5,616 nt of DNA from Deltaproteobacteria bacterium. GTDB lineage: Bacteria; Desulfobacterota; DSM-4660; Desulfatiglandales; HGW-15. Shown here in pieces: positions 1 to 4,943 of this stretch. The notes under the pieces are model-generated. The model worked only from the letters and a program-made list of their open reading frames with translations, searched no databases and was not told the DNA's origin. How positions within the stretch are numbered: the first letter of the stretch is position 1; the number at the start of each line of letters is the position of its first letter. Location of the stretch: NCBI GenBank assembly GCA_016926135.1, contig JAFGPH010000379.1:1-5616 (forward strand), given 5' to 3'. Position numbers and translations under genes: made by a program.

Positions 1-397
1 CCTCCGCCAGTGCCGGGATGTGACTCCCTGTGGAGGGGTCGAAATCATAGACAGCCAAAACATCTCTTGCGGCCTTCTCCCGGTCCCTTTCCGTGAAATC
101 CTTGTTCGCCACCAGGAAATCCCGGCTCGCCTTGATATCCCTTTCCGCCACGTCGCCCAGGTCGAAATGCACGGGCTTGAGGAAAACACTCGGGAAGAGA
201 AACATCGAGAGGACGATGCTCAACCCCACGATGAGGAACCATCTGATCCGTTCGGTCTTCAGAAGGTTCGAAAGATATCTCCCCTTCAAACTGAAGAAAA
301 TCGGATCCCGCTCCCCCTTTCTCGAGGATGCACCTCTCCCGAGGAGTTTCAGCCTGCTCTTGAGGGTAGGATTCGGTCCGGCCTTCAAATCTCTCAT
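1..397 (-). CDS. 7TM-HD family membrane phosphodiesterase (PgpH/YqfF-like), N-terminal part
   Basis: Partial gene: 132 codons are visible from an ATG at 397 before it runs off the left edge. The product starts MRDLKAGPNP. It has a basic N-terminal segment (residues 1-51), one clear membrane helix at about 53-72 (RWFLIVGLSIVLSMFLF), then the start of the extracytoplasmic domain with VHFDLGDVAERDIKASRDF and VYDFDP (about 77-121). That layout is known for proteins with an N-terminal helix, a 7TMR-HDED outer domain, seven more helices and a cytoplasmic HD phosphohydrolase. The studied members (PgpH) hydrolyse cyclic di-AMP; the substrate here is unknown because the HD domain lies outside the window. 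The start is supported by AAAGGAAGA just upstream. It lies 43 bases after the phoH stop on the same strand, which is the usual phoH then HD-7TM order, so the two are probably co-transcribed. The family is fairly secure; the exact activity is inferred. Confidence 0.85.
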   Translation of the reverse strand, partial: MRDLKAGPNPTLKSRLKLLGRGASSRKGERDPIFFSLKGRYLSNLLKTERIRWFLIVGLSIVLSMFLFPSVFLKPVHFDLGDVAERDIKASRDFLVANKDFTERDREKAARDVLAVYDFDPSTGSHIPALAE

Positions 398-440
398 TCT
401 TCCTTTTGTCTCAGGTTCTTACTTCCCCTGCTTGTGGGCC

Positions 441-1442
441 TTATCGGTTGTCTTCCCGTTTGTTCCGCTCCATGTTCTCATAGGCATCGATGATCTCCTG
501 GACCAGAGGGTGCCTCACCACGTCCTCCCGGGTGAAATAAATGAACCGGATGCCAGGGATGCCTTTCAGGATCCCCGTGGCCTCGATGAGACCGGAGACC
601 TTGCCCTGGGGCAGGTCGATCTGGGTCACATCCCCGGTGATGACGGCCTTGGAACTGAAGCCGAGCCGGGTCAGGAACATCTTCATCTGCTCGCTGGTTG
701 CGTTCTGGGCCTCATCCAGGATTACGAAGGAATCGTTCAGGGTCCTGCCCCTCATGTAGGCCAGGGGCGCCACCTCGATCACGCCCCGCTGAAGGAGCCG
801 CGAGGCGTCCTCGAATTCCATCATGTCGTGGAGGGCGTCATAGAGGGGTCTCAGGTAAGGGTTGACCTTTTCCTGGAGGTCTCCGGGCAGAAAACCCAGG
901 TGTTCGCCCGCCTCCACGGCGGGCCTGGCCAGCACCACCCGGTTCACCTCCTTCTTCACGAGGGCCGCCACGGCCATGGCCATGGCCAGATAGGTTTTCC
1001 CCGTGCCCGCGGGCCCGATTCCGAAGACGATGTCATGTCTGCGGATGCTGTCGATGTAAGCCTTCTGGTTGATGCTCTTGGGTGTGATTACATTCTTGTT
1101 CGATGCGATGTACACGCGGTCCAGGAAGATCTTCTTGAGATCCGCCGAGAGATCGGCGCTCAGAATCCGAACGGCAAACTCCACGTCGTTGGCGTAGACC
1201 GGATAGTCGCTTTCCAGGAGCCCGTAAAGCTGCTGGAGCACCCTTTCCGCCAGTTCCACCTCCCAGTCCCCCCCCTCCAGGGTGAACTGGTTCCCCCGCA
1301 CGTGAACGGCGAGGCCGATCCTCTTTTTCAGGACCTGGAGGTTGCCGTTCTGCTCCCCGCAAAGCATACCTACCAAGTCATGCCTGGGAAAGGTCAGTTT
1401 CTTCAAATCGGGCGATGTCTTGGGTTCAGGGTTACCGGCCAA
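441..1442 (-). CDS. phoH: PhoH-like ATPase
   Basis: Complete 333-residue cytoplasmic PhoH-family P-loop NTPase. Residues 15-75 form the N-terminal RNA-binding-like region (KLTFPRHDLVGMLCGEQNGN). The ATPase core follows, with Walker A GPAGTGKT at 143-150, ARPAVEAGE at 172-180, Walker B VILDEAQN at 240-247 and the family signature TGDVTQIDLPQG at 269-280. Length is normal for the family. The role is poorly defined; members are linked to RNA metabolism and ribosome-associated functions and often sit beside an HD-7TM gene and ybeY. The start chosen is TTG at 1440-1442, because GGGAGA lies 8 bases upstream and no in-frame ATG exists before the conserved region; the next one (residue 26) falls inside the domain. 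The start overlaps the end of a truncated yjbQ frame by 11 bases, so phoH may be translated by coupling and read from the former yjbQ promoter. Function call secure, start moderately secure. Confidence 0.95.
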   Translation of the reverse strand: MAGNPEPKTSPDLKKLTFPRHDLVGMLCGEQNGNLQVLKKRIGLAVHVRGNQFTLEGGDWEVELAERVLQQLYGLLESDYPVYANDVEFAVRILSADLSADLKKIFLDRVYIASNKNVITPKSINQKAYIDSIRRHDIVFGIGPAGTGKTYLAMAMAVAALVKKEVNRVVLARPAVEAGEHLGFLPGDLQEKVNPYLRPLYDALHDMMEFEDASRLLQRGVIEVAPLAYMRGRTLNDSFVILDEAQNATSEQMKMFLTRLGFSSKAVITGDVTQIDLPQGKVSGLIEATGILKGIPGIRFIYFTREDVVRHPLVQEIIDAYENMERNKREDNR

Positions 1443-1593
1443 ATCCCGATTCTCCCATGGTTTGAAGGAAGAGGTTTGCCACCCCGTTTCGAATGGAAGA
1501 CTTCCCGGTCTTCCGCCGCACCTGATCCGTGATCTCGAGGATGTCGGTGCGCGAGGTCGTGTTCACGGTAATGTCGTATGTCTCTACGGCCAT
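1432..1593 (-). pseudogene. yjbQ: Truncated YjbQ-family (UPF0047) N-terminus
   Basis: A 53-codon frame from ATG at 1593 to TAA at 1432. Residues 5-42 (TYDITVNTTSRTDILEITDQ, then VRRKTGKSSIRNGVANLF) match the conserved beginning of the YjbQ family, small proteins of about 130-140 residues described as having secondary thiamine-phosphate synthase activity. In the family the strand ending in LF.Q or VFVP is followed by a conserved His-Thr-Thr/Ser motif and Asn-Glu residues. Here LFLQ is followed instead by TMGESGFGR and a stop, so about two thirds of the protein, including the catalytic histidines, is missing. No other frame downstream restores it. A deletion seems to have joined the 5' part of yjbQ to the start region of phoH near position 1463. 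Ribosome binding is weak (GGTGG, 2 bases from the ATG). Identity is from recognised motifs; that it is non-functional as an enzyme is inferred. Confidence 0.72.
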
Positions 1594-1639
1594 AACCACC
1601 ACAGCAGGATTGACCCTTTAACCAAACCCAAATTGTTTG

Positions 1640-1668
1640 TGATTAGCACACAGCCATGAAAGGTGCAA
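1640..1668 (-). promoter_or_regulatory. Candidate promoter for yjbQ remnant and phoH
   Basis: On the minus strand a -35-like TTGCAC (1668-1663) and a -10-like TAATCA (1645-1640) are separated by 17 bases, 46 bases ahead of the yjbQ-remnant ATG. This is the only well-spaced sigma70-type pair I noticed between trxC and phoH. Found by eye only. Confidence 0.35.
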
Positions 1669-1799
1669 GAAAATATAGAGGCGGATCCGGTGGGCTGCTG
1701 CCGCTGAAGAGATTTTTTTGCTGAATTATATCATAATGTTAAATAATACCTCATTGCCGATAGAGCTTTGGACGAAAACCTCCTCTACCCTATGGAAAG

Positions 1800-1823
1800 C
1801 CCCGTTCTACCGTTCGAGAGGGG
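1800..1823 (-). terminator. Weak hairpin after trxC
   Basis: Immediately after the trxC stop the minus strand has CCCC-TCT, an 8-base loop, then AGA-(AC)-GGGG, followed by CTTTCC. It could act as a weak intrinsic terminator, but the T-run is short and interrupted. Confidence 0.25.
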
Positions 1824-1825
1824 TC

Positions 1826-2275
1826 TCAGAGAATAGCGTGCAGGCGGCGCTCGATCTCCGCTTTGGGCAAAGCCCCGATGACCTTGTCCAGGAGTTTTCC
1901 CCCCTTGAAGAAGAGCATGGTGGGAATGCTCCGGATGCCATACTGCGAGGCGGTCCCCGGGTTCTCATCGACATTCAGCTTCGCGATCTTTACCCTGCCC
2001 GCGTATTCGGTTGCCAGTTGGTCCAGGATCGGGGCCACCATGCGGCACGGCCCGCACCAGGGGGCCCAGCAGTCCACCAGCACCGCGCCGGGCCAGTCCA
2101 TGACCTCAATCAGAAACGTCCTGTCCGTGACCTCAACAGGATGCTTTACACCACCGCCTGGGGCCAGCGGAGCGCGGCACTTGCCGCAGACTGGACGATC
2201 CTGAAGTCGACTCCCCGGTATCCGGTTTTTGGCTCCGCACCGCGAACAGGGTATGATCACGCTGTCATCGGGCAT
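1826..2275 (-). CDS. trxC: Thioredoxin 2 with N-terminal zinc ribbon
   Basis: Complete 149-residue thioredoxin of the TrxC type, a cytoplasmic thiol-disulfide reductant normally re-reduced by thioredoxin reductase. Residues 10-33 carry two CxxC pairs (C10-C13 and C30-C33) that make the zinc ribbon separating Trx2 from TrxA. The thioredoxin fold follows from about 47, with the active site WCGPC at 73-77 and the cis-proline loop RSIPTM at 115-120 (P118). All catalytic and zinc-binding residues are present and the length fits the family (E. coli TrxC is about 139 residues). The ATG start has GAGGGA 8 bases upstream. It is transcribed in the same direction as phoH but is separated from the yjbQ remnant by 232 bases with a possible hairpin, so it is likely its own unit. 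Its upstream neighbour on the opposite strand is the 5'-broken ompA. Confidence 0.93.
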   Translation of the reverse strand: MPDDSVIIPCSRCGAKNRIPGSRLQDRPVCGKCRAPLAPGGGVKHPVEVTDRTFLIEVMDWPGAVLVDCWAPWCGPCRMVAPILDQLATEYAGRVKIAKLNVDENPGTASQYGIRSIPTMLFFKGGKLLDKVIGALPKAEIERRLHAIL

Positions 2276-2473
2276 GGCTTTTCCCTCTTTAGATTCATCC
2301 GCGCAGCGAGGATTTACGTTTCCCTCCTACCGGAATTTTCAGTATGGGTTCTATCGGCACAAGATAAGCCTACCCGGGAAATTTACAAGGGTCTTCGGGC
2401 ACATTCAGCACTTCCCTGTACCTTGCGGAGAAGTCAAAAATCCGGAACAATCTCCCTCCAATGCTCAAATTTA

Positions 2474-3154
2474 AATGAGACAACAAAGAAAAGAGAAAAA
2501 AAGACCGTCAAGGGCGAATATTGGAGGCTCCTGTATGAGGTTCGGACATCCTCCGGCGACCGGGTCAGAACCATTTCAAAATTGGAATTTTTTGAAAACT
2601 ATAGAGCGGCTGCCAGCGAAAAGGGCGGCCGGGTGGTTTACGAAGATGTGGGTCAAATGGTTGTCACAATACCCCGGGACGACGGCAGAGTAACCTGGCT
2701 CAGGGTTTCAGGCACCGCTAACCTGGGGCAACAGGATCTGATCATTGTTGATGAAAAACCTTTCAAGAAATCGCTGACCTTCGGCCCTGCGGAGATGAAA
2801 GCCACCCTGGATGCCGAAGGACGGATCCAGCTGTACGGTATCCTTTTCGACCTGGACAAGGCTACGCTTCAGACAGAGTCCACCAAGCAGCTGCAGCATT
2901 TGGTAACTCTGCTTAAAGATAACCCTGACCTTATGCTCGAGGTCCAGGGCCATACCGACGACCAGGGCTCTGATGATTACAACTTGAAACTCTCGCAACG
3001 CCGGGCGGAAACGGTGGTGGCCTACCTTGGCCTGTTCGATATCGATACCAGCAGGCTCGTGCCTAAGGGTTATGGTGAATCCAAACCCGTTATGCCCAAC
3101 ACCACCGAAGAAGCGCGGGCCAAAAACAGGCGAGTGGAATTGGTCAAACGTTAG
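2474..3154 (+). pseudogene. OmpA-domain protein lacking its 5' end
   Basis: About 226 residues of recognisable protein, numbered from 2474. Residues 11-95 resemble the domain found ahead of OmpA in some Gram-negative lipoproteins or outer-membrane proteins (KGEYWRLLYEV, FFENYRAAASEKGGRVVYED). Residues 118-226 are a complete OmpA-like peptidoglycan-binding domain: YGILFDLDKATL, VQGHTDDQGS (D162), LSQRRAETV (R177) and the terminal AKNRRVELVKR. Relatives begin with a signal peptide and a further 50 or more residues. Here the frame has no ATG, GTG or TTG with a ribosome binding site near this point, and no hydrophobic leader. It merely stays open upstream to 1718, antisense to trxC, with non-protein-like sequence. 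The ATGs near 2461 and 2475 are in other frames. I infer that the 5' end was lost near 2470; a frameshift within the missing part is an alternative. Without export the product could not reach peptidoglycan. Confidence 0.7.
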
Positions 3155-3181
3155 CCAGGTTCATCTGGGGGAAATTATAAC

Positions 3182-3256
3182 ATGGCTAATTCAGCCGACA
3201 CAAAAAGCTGCAAGGCTGATCATGGCGTTGGATGTGAATGGATGCGCTATAGATGA
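3182..3256 (+). CDS. Small 24-residue ORF coupled to the methyltransferase
   Basis: ATG at 3182 opens a 24-codon frame ending in TGA at 3254-3256, which overlaps the methyltransferase ATG as ATGA. A strong ribosome binding site GGGGGA lies 9 bases before the ATG, better than anything directly before the methyltransferase. The peptide is polar, with two cysteines and a histidine in the order C-K-A-D-H-G-V-G-C and an end rich in aromatic and basic residues (EWMRYR). I recognise no family. The simplest reading is a leader peptide whose translation delivers ribosomes to the methyltransferase start; a small metal- or thiol-binding protein is possible. No hydrophobic segment or signal is seen. The call rests on the binding site and the overlap, not on homology. 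Confidence 0.45.
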   Translation: MANSADTKSCKADHGVGCEWMRYR

Positions 3257-3867
3257 AACAAAAATCCGGAACGCCAGACTACTCGAAGTTCGCCAAATTC
3301 GAGAATCGTGGCGAGGGAAGACACCACCACCGAGGAAAATCTTCCAAAAGTCTTCTGGACAAAGGCGCAATCCTTTCTGCCCTTGCGATTGAGTTCGGGC
3401 AGACAATCCTCGATGCCGGATGCGGAAGTGGTTACATGTCGAAGGAGTTCTCGCAAATGGTTGGCGACAGCGGAAGAGTATACGCCTTGGACCCTGACGA
3501 GATTGGCATTGCTTTACTTCACGAGGATACCAAAGGCACGAATATAGTGGCTTTGGTGGGCGACATCACGACGACCACACAACTTCCGGCATCATCGATT
3601 GACCTTATATACCTGTCGACCGTATTCCACATCTTTTCATCAGAGCAGATCAGGGAATTCGAGGCGGAGGTCAAACGACTACTTGCACCGCGTGGCAAGC
3701 TGGCAATTGTGGAGATCGTGAAGCGCGCTACCCCGTTCGGGCCACCCCTGAATATGCGACTATCACCGGAGGACCTAAAGCACGCCTTGCGCCTGGCTCC
3801 CTTGGGCGCCGTCGAAGTGGGCGAATATTTTTACATGCAACTCTTCGAGAATCGGTCGGATGCATGA
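3253..3867 (+). CDS. Class I SAM-dependent methyltransferase
   Basis: Complete 204-residue protein with a Rossmann-type methyltransferase fold. Motif I is TILDAGCGSGYMSKEF (51-66), with the glycine-rich SAM loop at 54-60. The acidic residue ending strand 2 is D80 in RVYALD. VGDI (102-105) is where the adenine-contacting residue usually sits. Motif II-like SSIDLIYLSTVFH is at 114-126 and LLAPRGKLAIVEI at 143-155. It resembles UbiE/ArsM-like small-molecule methyltransferases, but the substrate cannot be read from the sequence. A histidine-rich stretch (RHHHRG, 23-28) lies before motif I. The ATG is poorly served by its own ribosome binding site (GGA 10 bases upstream), so translation probably depends on the preceding small ORF through the ATGA overlap. 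It is followed after 30 bases by an attC-like hairpin, consistent with being carried as a gene cassette. Confidence 0.88.
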   Translation: MKQKSGTPDYSKFAKFENRGEGRHHHRGKSSKSLLDKGAILSALAIEFGQTILDAGCGSGYMSKEFSQMVGDSGRVYALDPDEIGIALLHEDTKGTNIVALVGDITTTTQLPASSIDLIYLSTVFHIFSSEQIREFEAEVKRLLAPRGKLAIVEIVKRATPFGPPLNMRLSPEDLKHALRLAPLGAVEVGEYFYMQLFENRSDA

Positions 3868-3897
3868 TATTACATGCCGTCGATCAGAAAATGAAGC

Positions 3898-3956
3898 ATC
3901 CAAAAATCGGGTCGAGGCGACGCGTTAACCCCCACGCCTCACCCGACACGTTGGCG
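3898..3956 (+). other. Degenerate attC-like recombination site 1
   Basis: A 59-bp hairpin-forming element between the methyltransferase and the first toxin-antitoxin pair. Inner stem: CGGGT-(C)-GAGGCG (3908-3919) pairs with CGCCTC-ACCCG (3935-3945), 11 base pairs with one unpaired C in the left arm. Outer arm: CCAA (3900-3903) pairs with TTGG (3951-3954) inside a GTTGGCG right box (3950-3956). This follows the attC plan, but the left box ends in AAA instead of AAC and the spacers are short (3-4 bases), so it may be a decayed site or simply a transcription-related hairpin. A 9-base direct repeat CGTTAACCC (3923-3931 and 3970-3978) partly overlaps it. Confidence 0.35.
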
Positions 3957-3978
3957 TATACATCGCATACGTTAACCC

Positions 3979-4018
3979 TTGCCTTATTTAGCATTTGGTG
4001 GTACGTTTAAGAACACCA
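3979..4018 (+). promoter_or_regulatory. Candidate promoter and operator of the yefM/parE-type pair
   Basis: TTGCCT (3979-3984) and a weak TACGTT (4002-4007) are 17 bases apart. An inverted repeat TGGTG (3996-4000) and CACCA (4014-4018) straddles the -10 region just before a near-perfect AGGAGGT ribosome binding site (4020-4026). Phd/YefM antitoxins repress their own promoter by binding such repeats, so this is the expected operator position. Found by eye only. Confidence 0.35.
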
Positions 4019-4031
4019 TAGGAGGTACGCC

Positions 4032-4313
4032 ATGGGTAAACTATTAAACATCATTCCGGTTAGCGATTTGAGGCAAGATGCAGCTAAAATTCTGAAACAA
4101 TTACGAAACAAAAAAGAGCCGTTGGTCATCACGCAGCGGGGGCGGGCAGCTGCGGTAATAATCAGTGCCGAGGCGTATGAGAAATCTGAAAATGAAAAAG
4201 AGATTCTGCGCCTTTTAGCCAAGGGAGATAGGGAAATAGAAATAGGTGAAGGATACGATTTGGACGCTGTTCTTGCTGAAGCTGATTCACTTTTAAACAA
4301 GGAACCCTCGTGA
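4032..4313 (+). CDS. Phd/YefM-family antitoxin
   Basis: A 93-residue protein with the Phd/YefM layout. The N-terminal DNA-binding and dimerisation domain contains IIPVSDLRQDAAKILKQL (7-24), then PLVITQRGRAAAVIISAEAYE (30-50), the family's hallmark strand-turn-strand followed by a helix. The C-terminal half (52-93) is acidic and helical, the usual toxin-wrapping tail. Role: neutralises the toxin encoded next and represses the operon. The ATG has AGGAGGT 5 bases upstream. Its stop overlaps the toxin GTG by four bases (GTGA), typical for an antitoxin-first operon with coupled translation. Base composition is visibly more A/T-rich than the phoH-trxC part, in line with acquisition from elsewhere. 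Family secure; no specific gene name assigned. Confidence 0.9.
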   Translation: MGKLLNIIPVSDLRQDAAKILKQLRNKKEPLVITQRGRAAAVIISAEAYEKSENEKEILRLLAKGDREIEIGEGYDLDAVLAEADSLLNKEPS

Positions 4314-4600
4314 AGGTCCGCTTTACCCCTTCTGCCAAGGCGCAATTTCTTTCAGCCCTCTCATTTATTCGGCGGGATAAAACTTCAGCTGCGATAAGTT
4401 TTCGGGATAGAACCGAAAAAATTTTGCGAAGGCTTGAGGATTTTCCTGAATCAGGAAGAATTATACGGGAGTTTCCAGAGCTTCCATACCGGGAGGTCAT
4501 TATTTCGCCCTATCGATTTTTTTATAAAATTAAAGCCGACATTGTCTGGATTGTTGCAGTGTGGCATGGCGCGCAGCTTCCAGAAGAACCGACGAGTTGA
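4310..4600 (+). CDS. ParE/RelE-superfamily toxin
   Basis: A 96-residue type II toxin of the ParE/RelE fold. Visible family features are the N-terminal strand VRFTPSAKAQFLSALSFI (3-20), a helix pair with ISFRDRTEKILRRLEDFPESGR (29-50), and the C-terminal sheet LPYREVIISPYRFFYKI (58-74) followed by IVWIVAVWHGAQLP (78-91), with the Arg-Phe-Tyr and Val-x-His-Gly positions common in ParE/YoeB-like members. Whether it cleaves ribosome-bound mRNA (RelE type) or poisons gyrase (ParE type) cannot be decided from sequence alone. Start is GTG at 4310, four bases inside the antitoxin gene, with AAGGAA 5 bases before it. The length is normal and the frame is unbroken. Confidence 0.87.
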   Translation: MKVRFTPSAKAQFLSALSFIRRDKTSAAISFRDRTEKILRRLEDFPESGRIIREFPELPYREVIISPYRFFYKIKADIVWIVAVWHGAQLPEEPTS

Positions 4601-4617
4601 ACGCCAACCAATCGCTC

Positions 4618-4631
4618 AGGATGTACATCCT
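4618..4631. repeat. 14-bp perfect palindrome
   Basis: AGGATGTACATCCT reads the same on both strands and lies 18 bases after the toxin stop. It has no loop, so it is more likely a protein-binding site or chance than a terminator; no T-run follows. Confidence 0.4.
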
Positions 4632-4740
4632 CAACGGACACGATGTGAATCTTCGGAAGCAGAGACTGCCACTCAAGGACGATGTGATTGCAGATACGAG
4701 ACTTTTCTTGAAACAACTCAAATGCCAAACAAGCAGTTGA
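4621..4740 (+). CDS. Possible small ORF or gene remnant, 39 codons
   Basis: An open frame from ATG 4621 to TGA 4740, in the stretch between the ParE/RelE toxin and attC-like site 2. The product has a plausible soluble protein composition (MYILNGHDVNLRKQRLPLKD at its start, then RLFLKQLK), and the frame stays open upstream to the toxin end. No good ribosome binding site precedes the ATG; only AGG directly abuts it. It ends 22 bases before the attC-like site, where a cassette gene would usually end. It could be a tiny passenger gene, the tail of an older gene, or non-coding. I recognise no family. Confidence 0.2.
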   Translation: MYILNGHDVNLRKQRLPLKDDVIADTRLFLKQLKCQTSS

Positions 4741-4762
4741 CCTCAGAGGCATGAAAATGGCC

Positions 4763-4883
4763 GCCGAACAAGACGCTCAAGCGGACCGCCAACACGACGA
4801 GGGCCTTTAGCAATTGCTGGGCTCGGTGGCATGAAATACGGCCCTGGGCTCTGCGATGGCGTCCGCTTGGCTATCCGTTCGGT
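4763..4883 (+). other. attC-like recombination site 2 (best example)
   Basis: A 121-bp imperfect inverted repeat with attC architecture. Outer boxes: GCCGAAC (4763-4769) pairs over all seven positions, one of them a G-T wobble, with GTTCGGT (4877-4883). Unpaired spacers of 8 and 7 bases follow. Inner boxes: CAAGCGGAC-(C)-GCCA (4778-4791) pairs with TGGC-GTCCGCTTG (4857-4869), 13 base pairs with a single unpaired C in the left arm. Within the long terminal loop a further 6-bp stem forms (AGGGCC 4800-4805 with GGCCCT 4840-4845). AAC and GTT, the most conserved attC bases, are in place. The right box departs from GTTRRRY at one position. Orientation fits plus-strand cassettes, with the boundary expected between G4877 and T4878. 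Confidence 0.68.
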
Positions 4884-4907
4884 GTGTTTGTGATGAAGCC
4901 TGGTCGA

Positions 4908-4923
4908 TATACTGGTACAGTAT
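4908..4923 (+). promoter_or_regulatory. hicAB promoter -10 and operator palindrome
   Basis: A good -10 box TATACT (4908-4913) is merged with a perfect inverted repeat ATACTG-GTA-CAGTAT (4909-4923), ending 9 bases before the AGGAGA ribosome binding site (4933-4938) of hicA. HicB-type antitoxins repress their own promoter, so a palindrome over the -10 is the expected operator. No convincing -35 is seen; TGTTTG at 4885-4890 has the right spacing but is weak. Confidence 0.5.
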
Positions 4924-4943
4924 GGAGGCTATAGGAGACCGTT

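Noticed and set aside
93..1532. Long 479-codon open frame on the plus strand
   Set aside because: It runs antisense to pgpH-like, phoH and the yjbQ remnant, which have clear family motifs; its product has no recognisable domain and arises from G+C-rich codon bias.
1718..2470. Upstream part of the plus-strand frame that ends in the OmpA domain
   Set aside because: It is antisense to trxC and has no protein-like features or ribosome binding site; only the part from about 2474 matches a family.
3094..3156. GCCCAAC (3094-3100) and GTTAGCC (3150-3156) as another attC at the end of ompA
   Set aside because: The box spacing would fit (63 bp), but the sequence between forms no proper inner stem and lies within conserved OmpA coding sequence, so I take it as chance. 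It remains possible that GTTAGCC is a first-cassette boundary.
3862..3901. GCATG/CATGC and GGATGC/GCATCC inverted repeats after the methyltransferase as a terminator
   Set aside because: The stems are short, mutually exclusive and have no T-run.
4522..4752. Minus-strand frame of 76 codons overlapping the toxin end
   Set aside because: No family features, no convincing ribosome binding site, and it overlaps a well-supported toxin gene.
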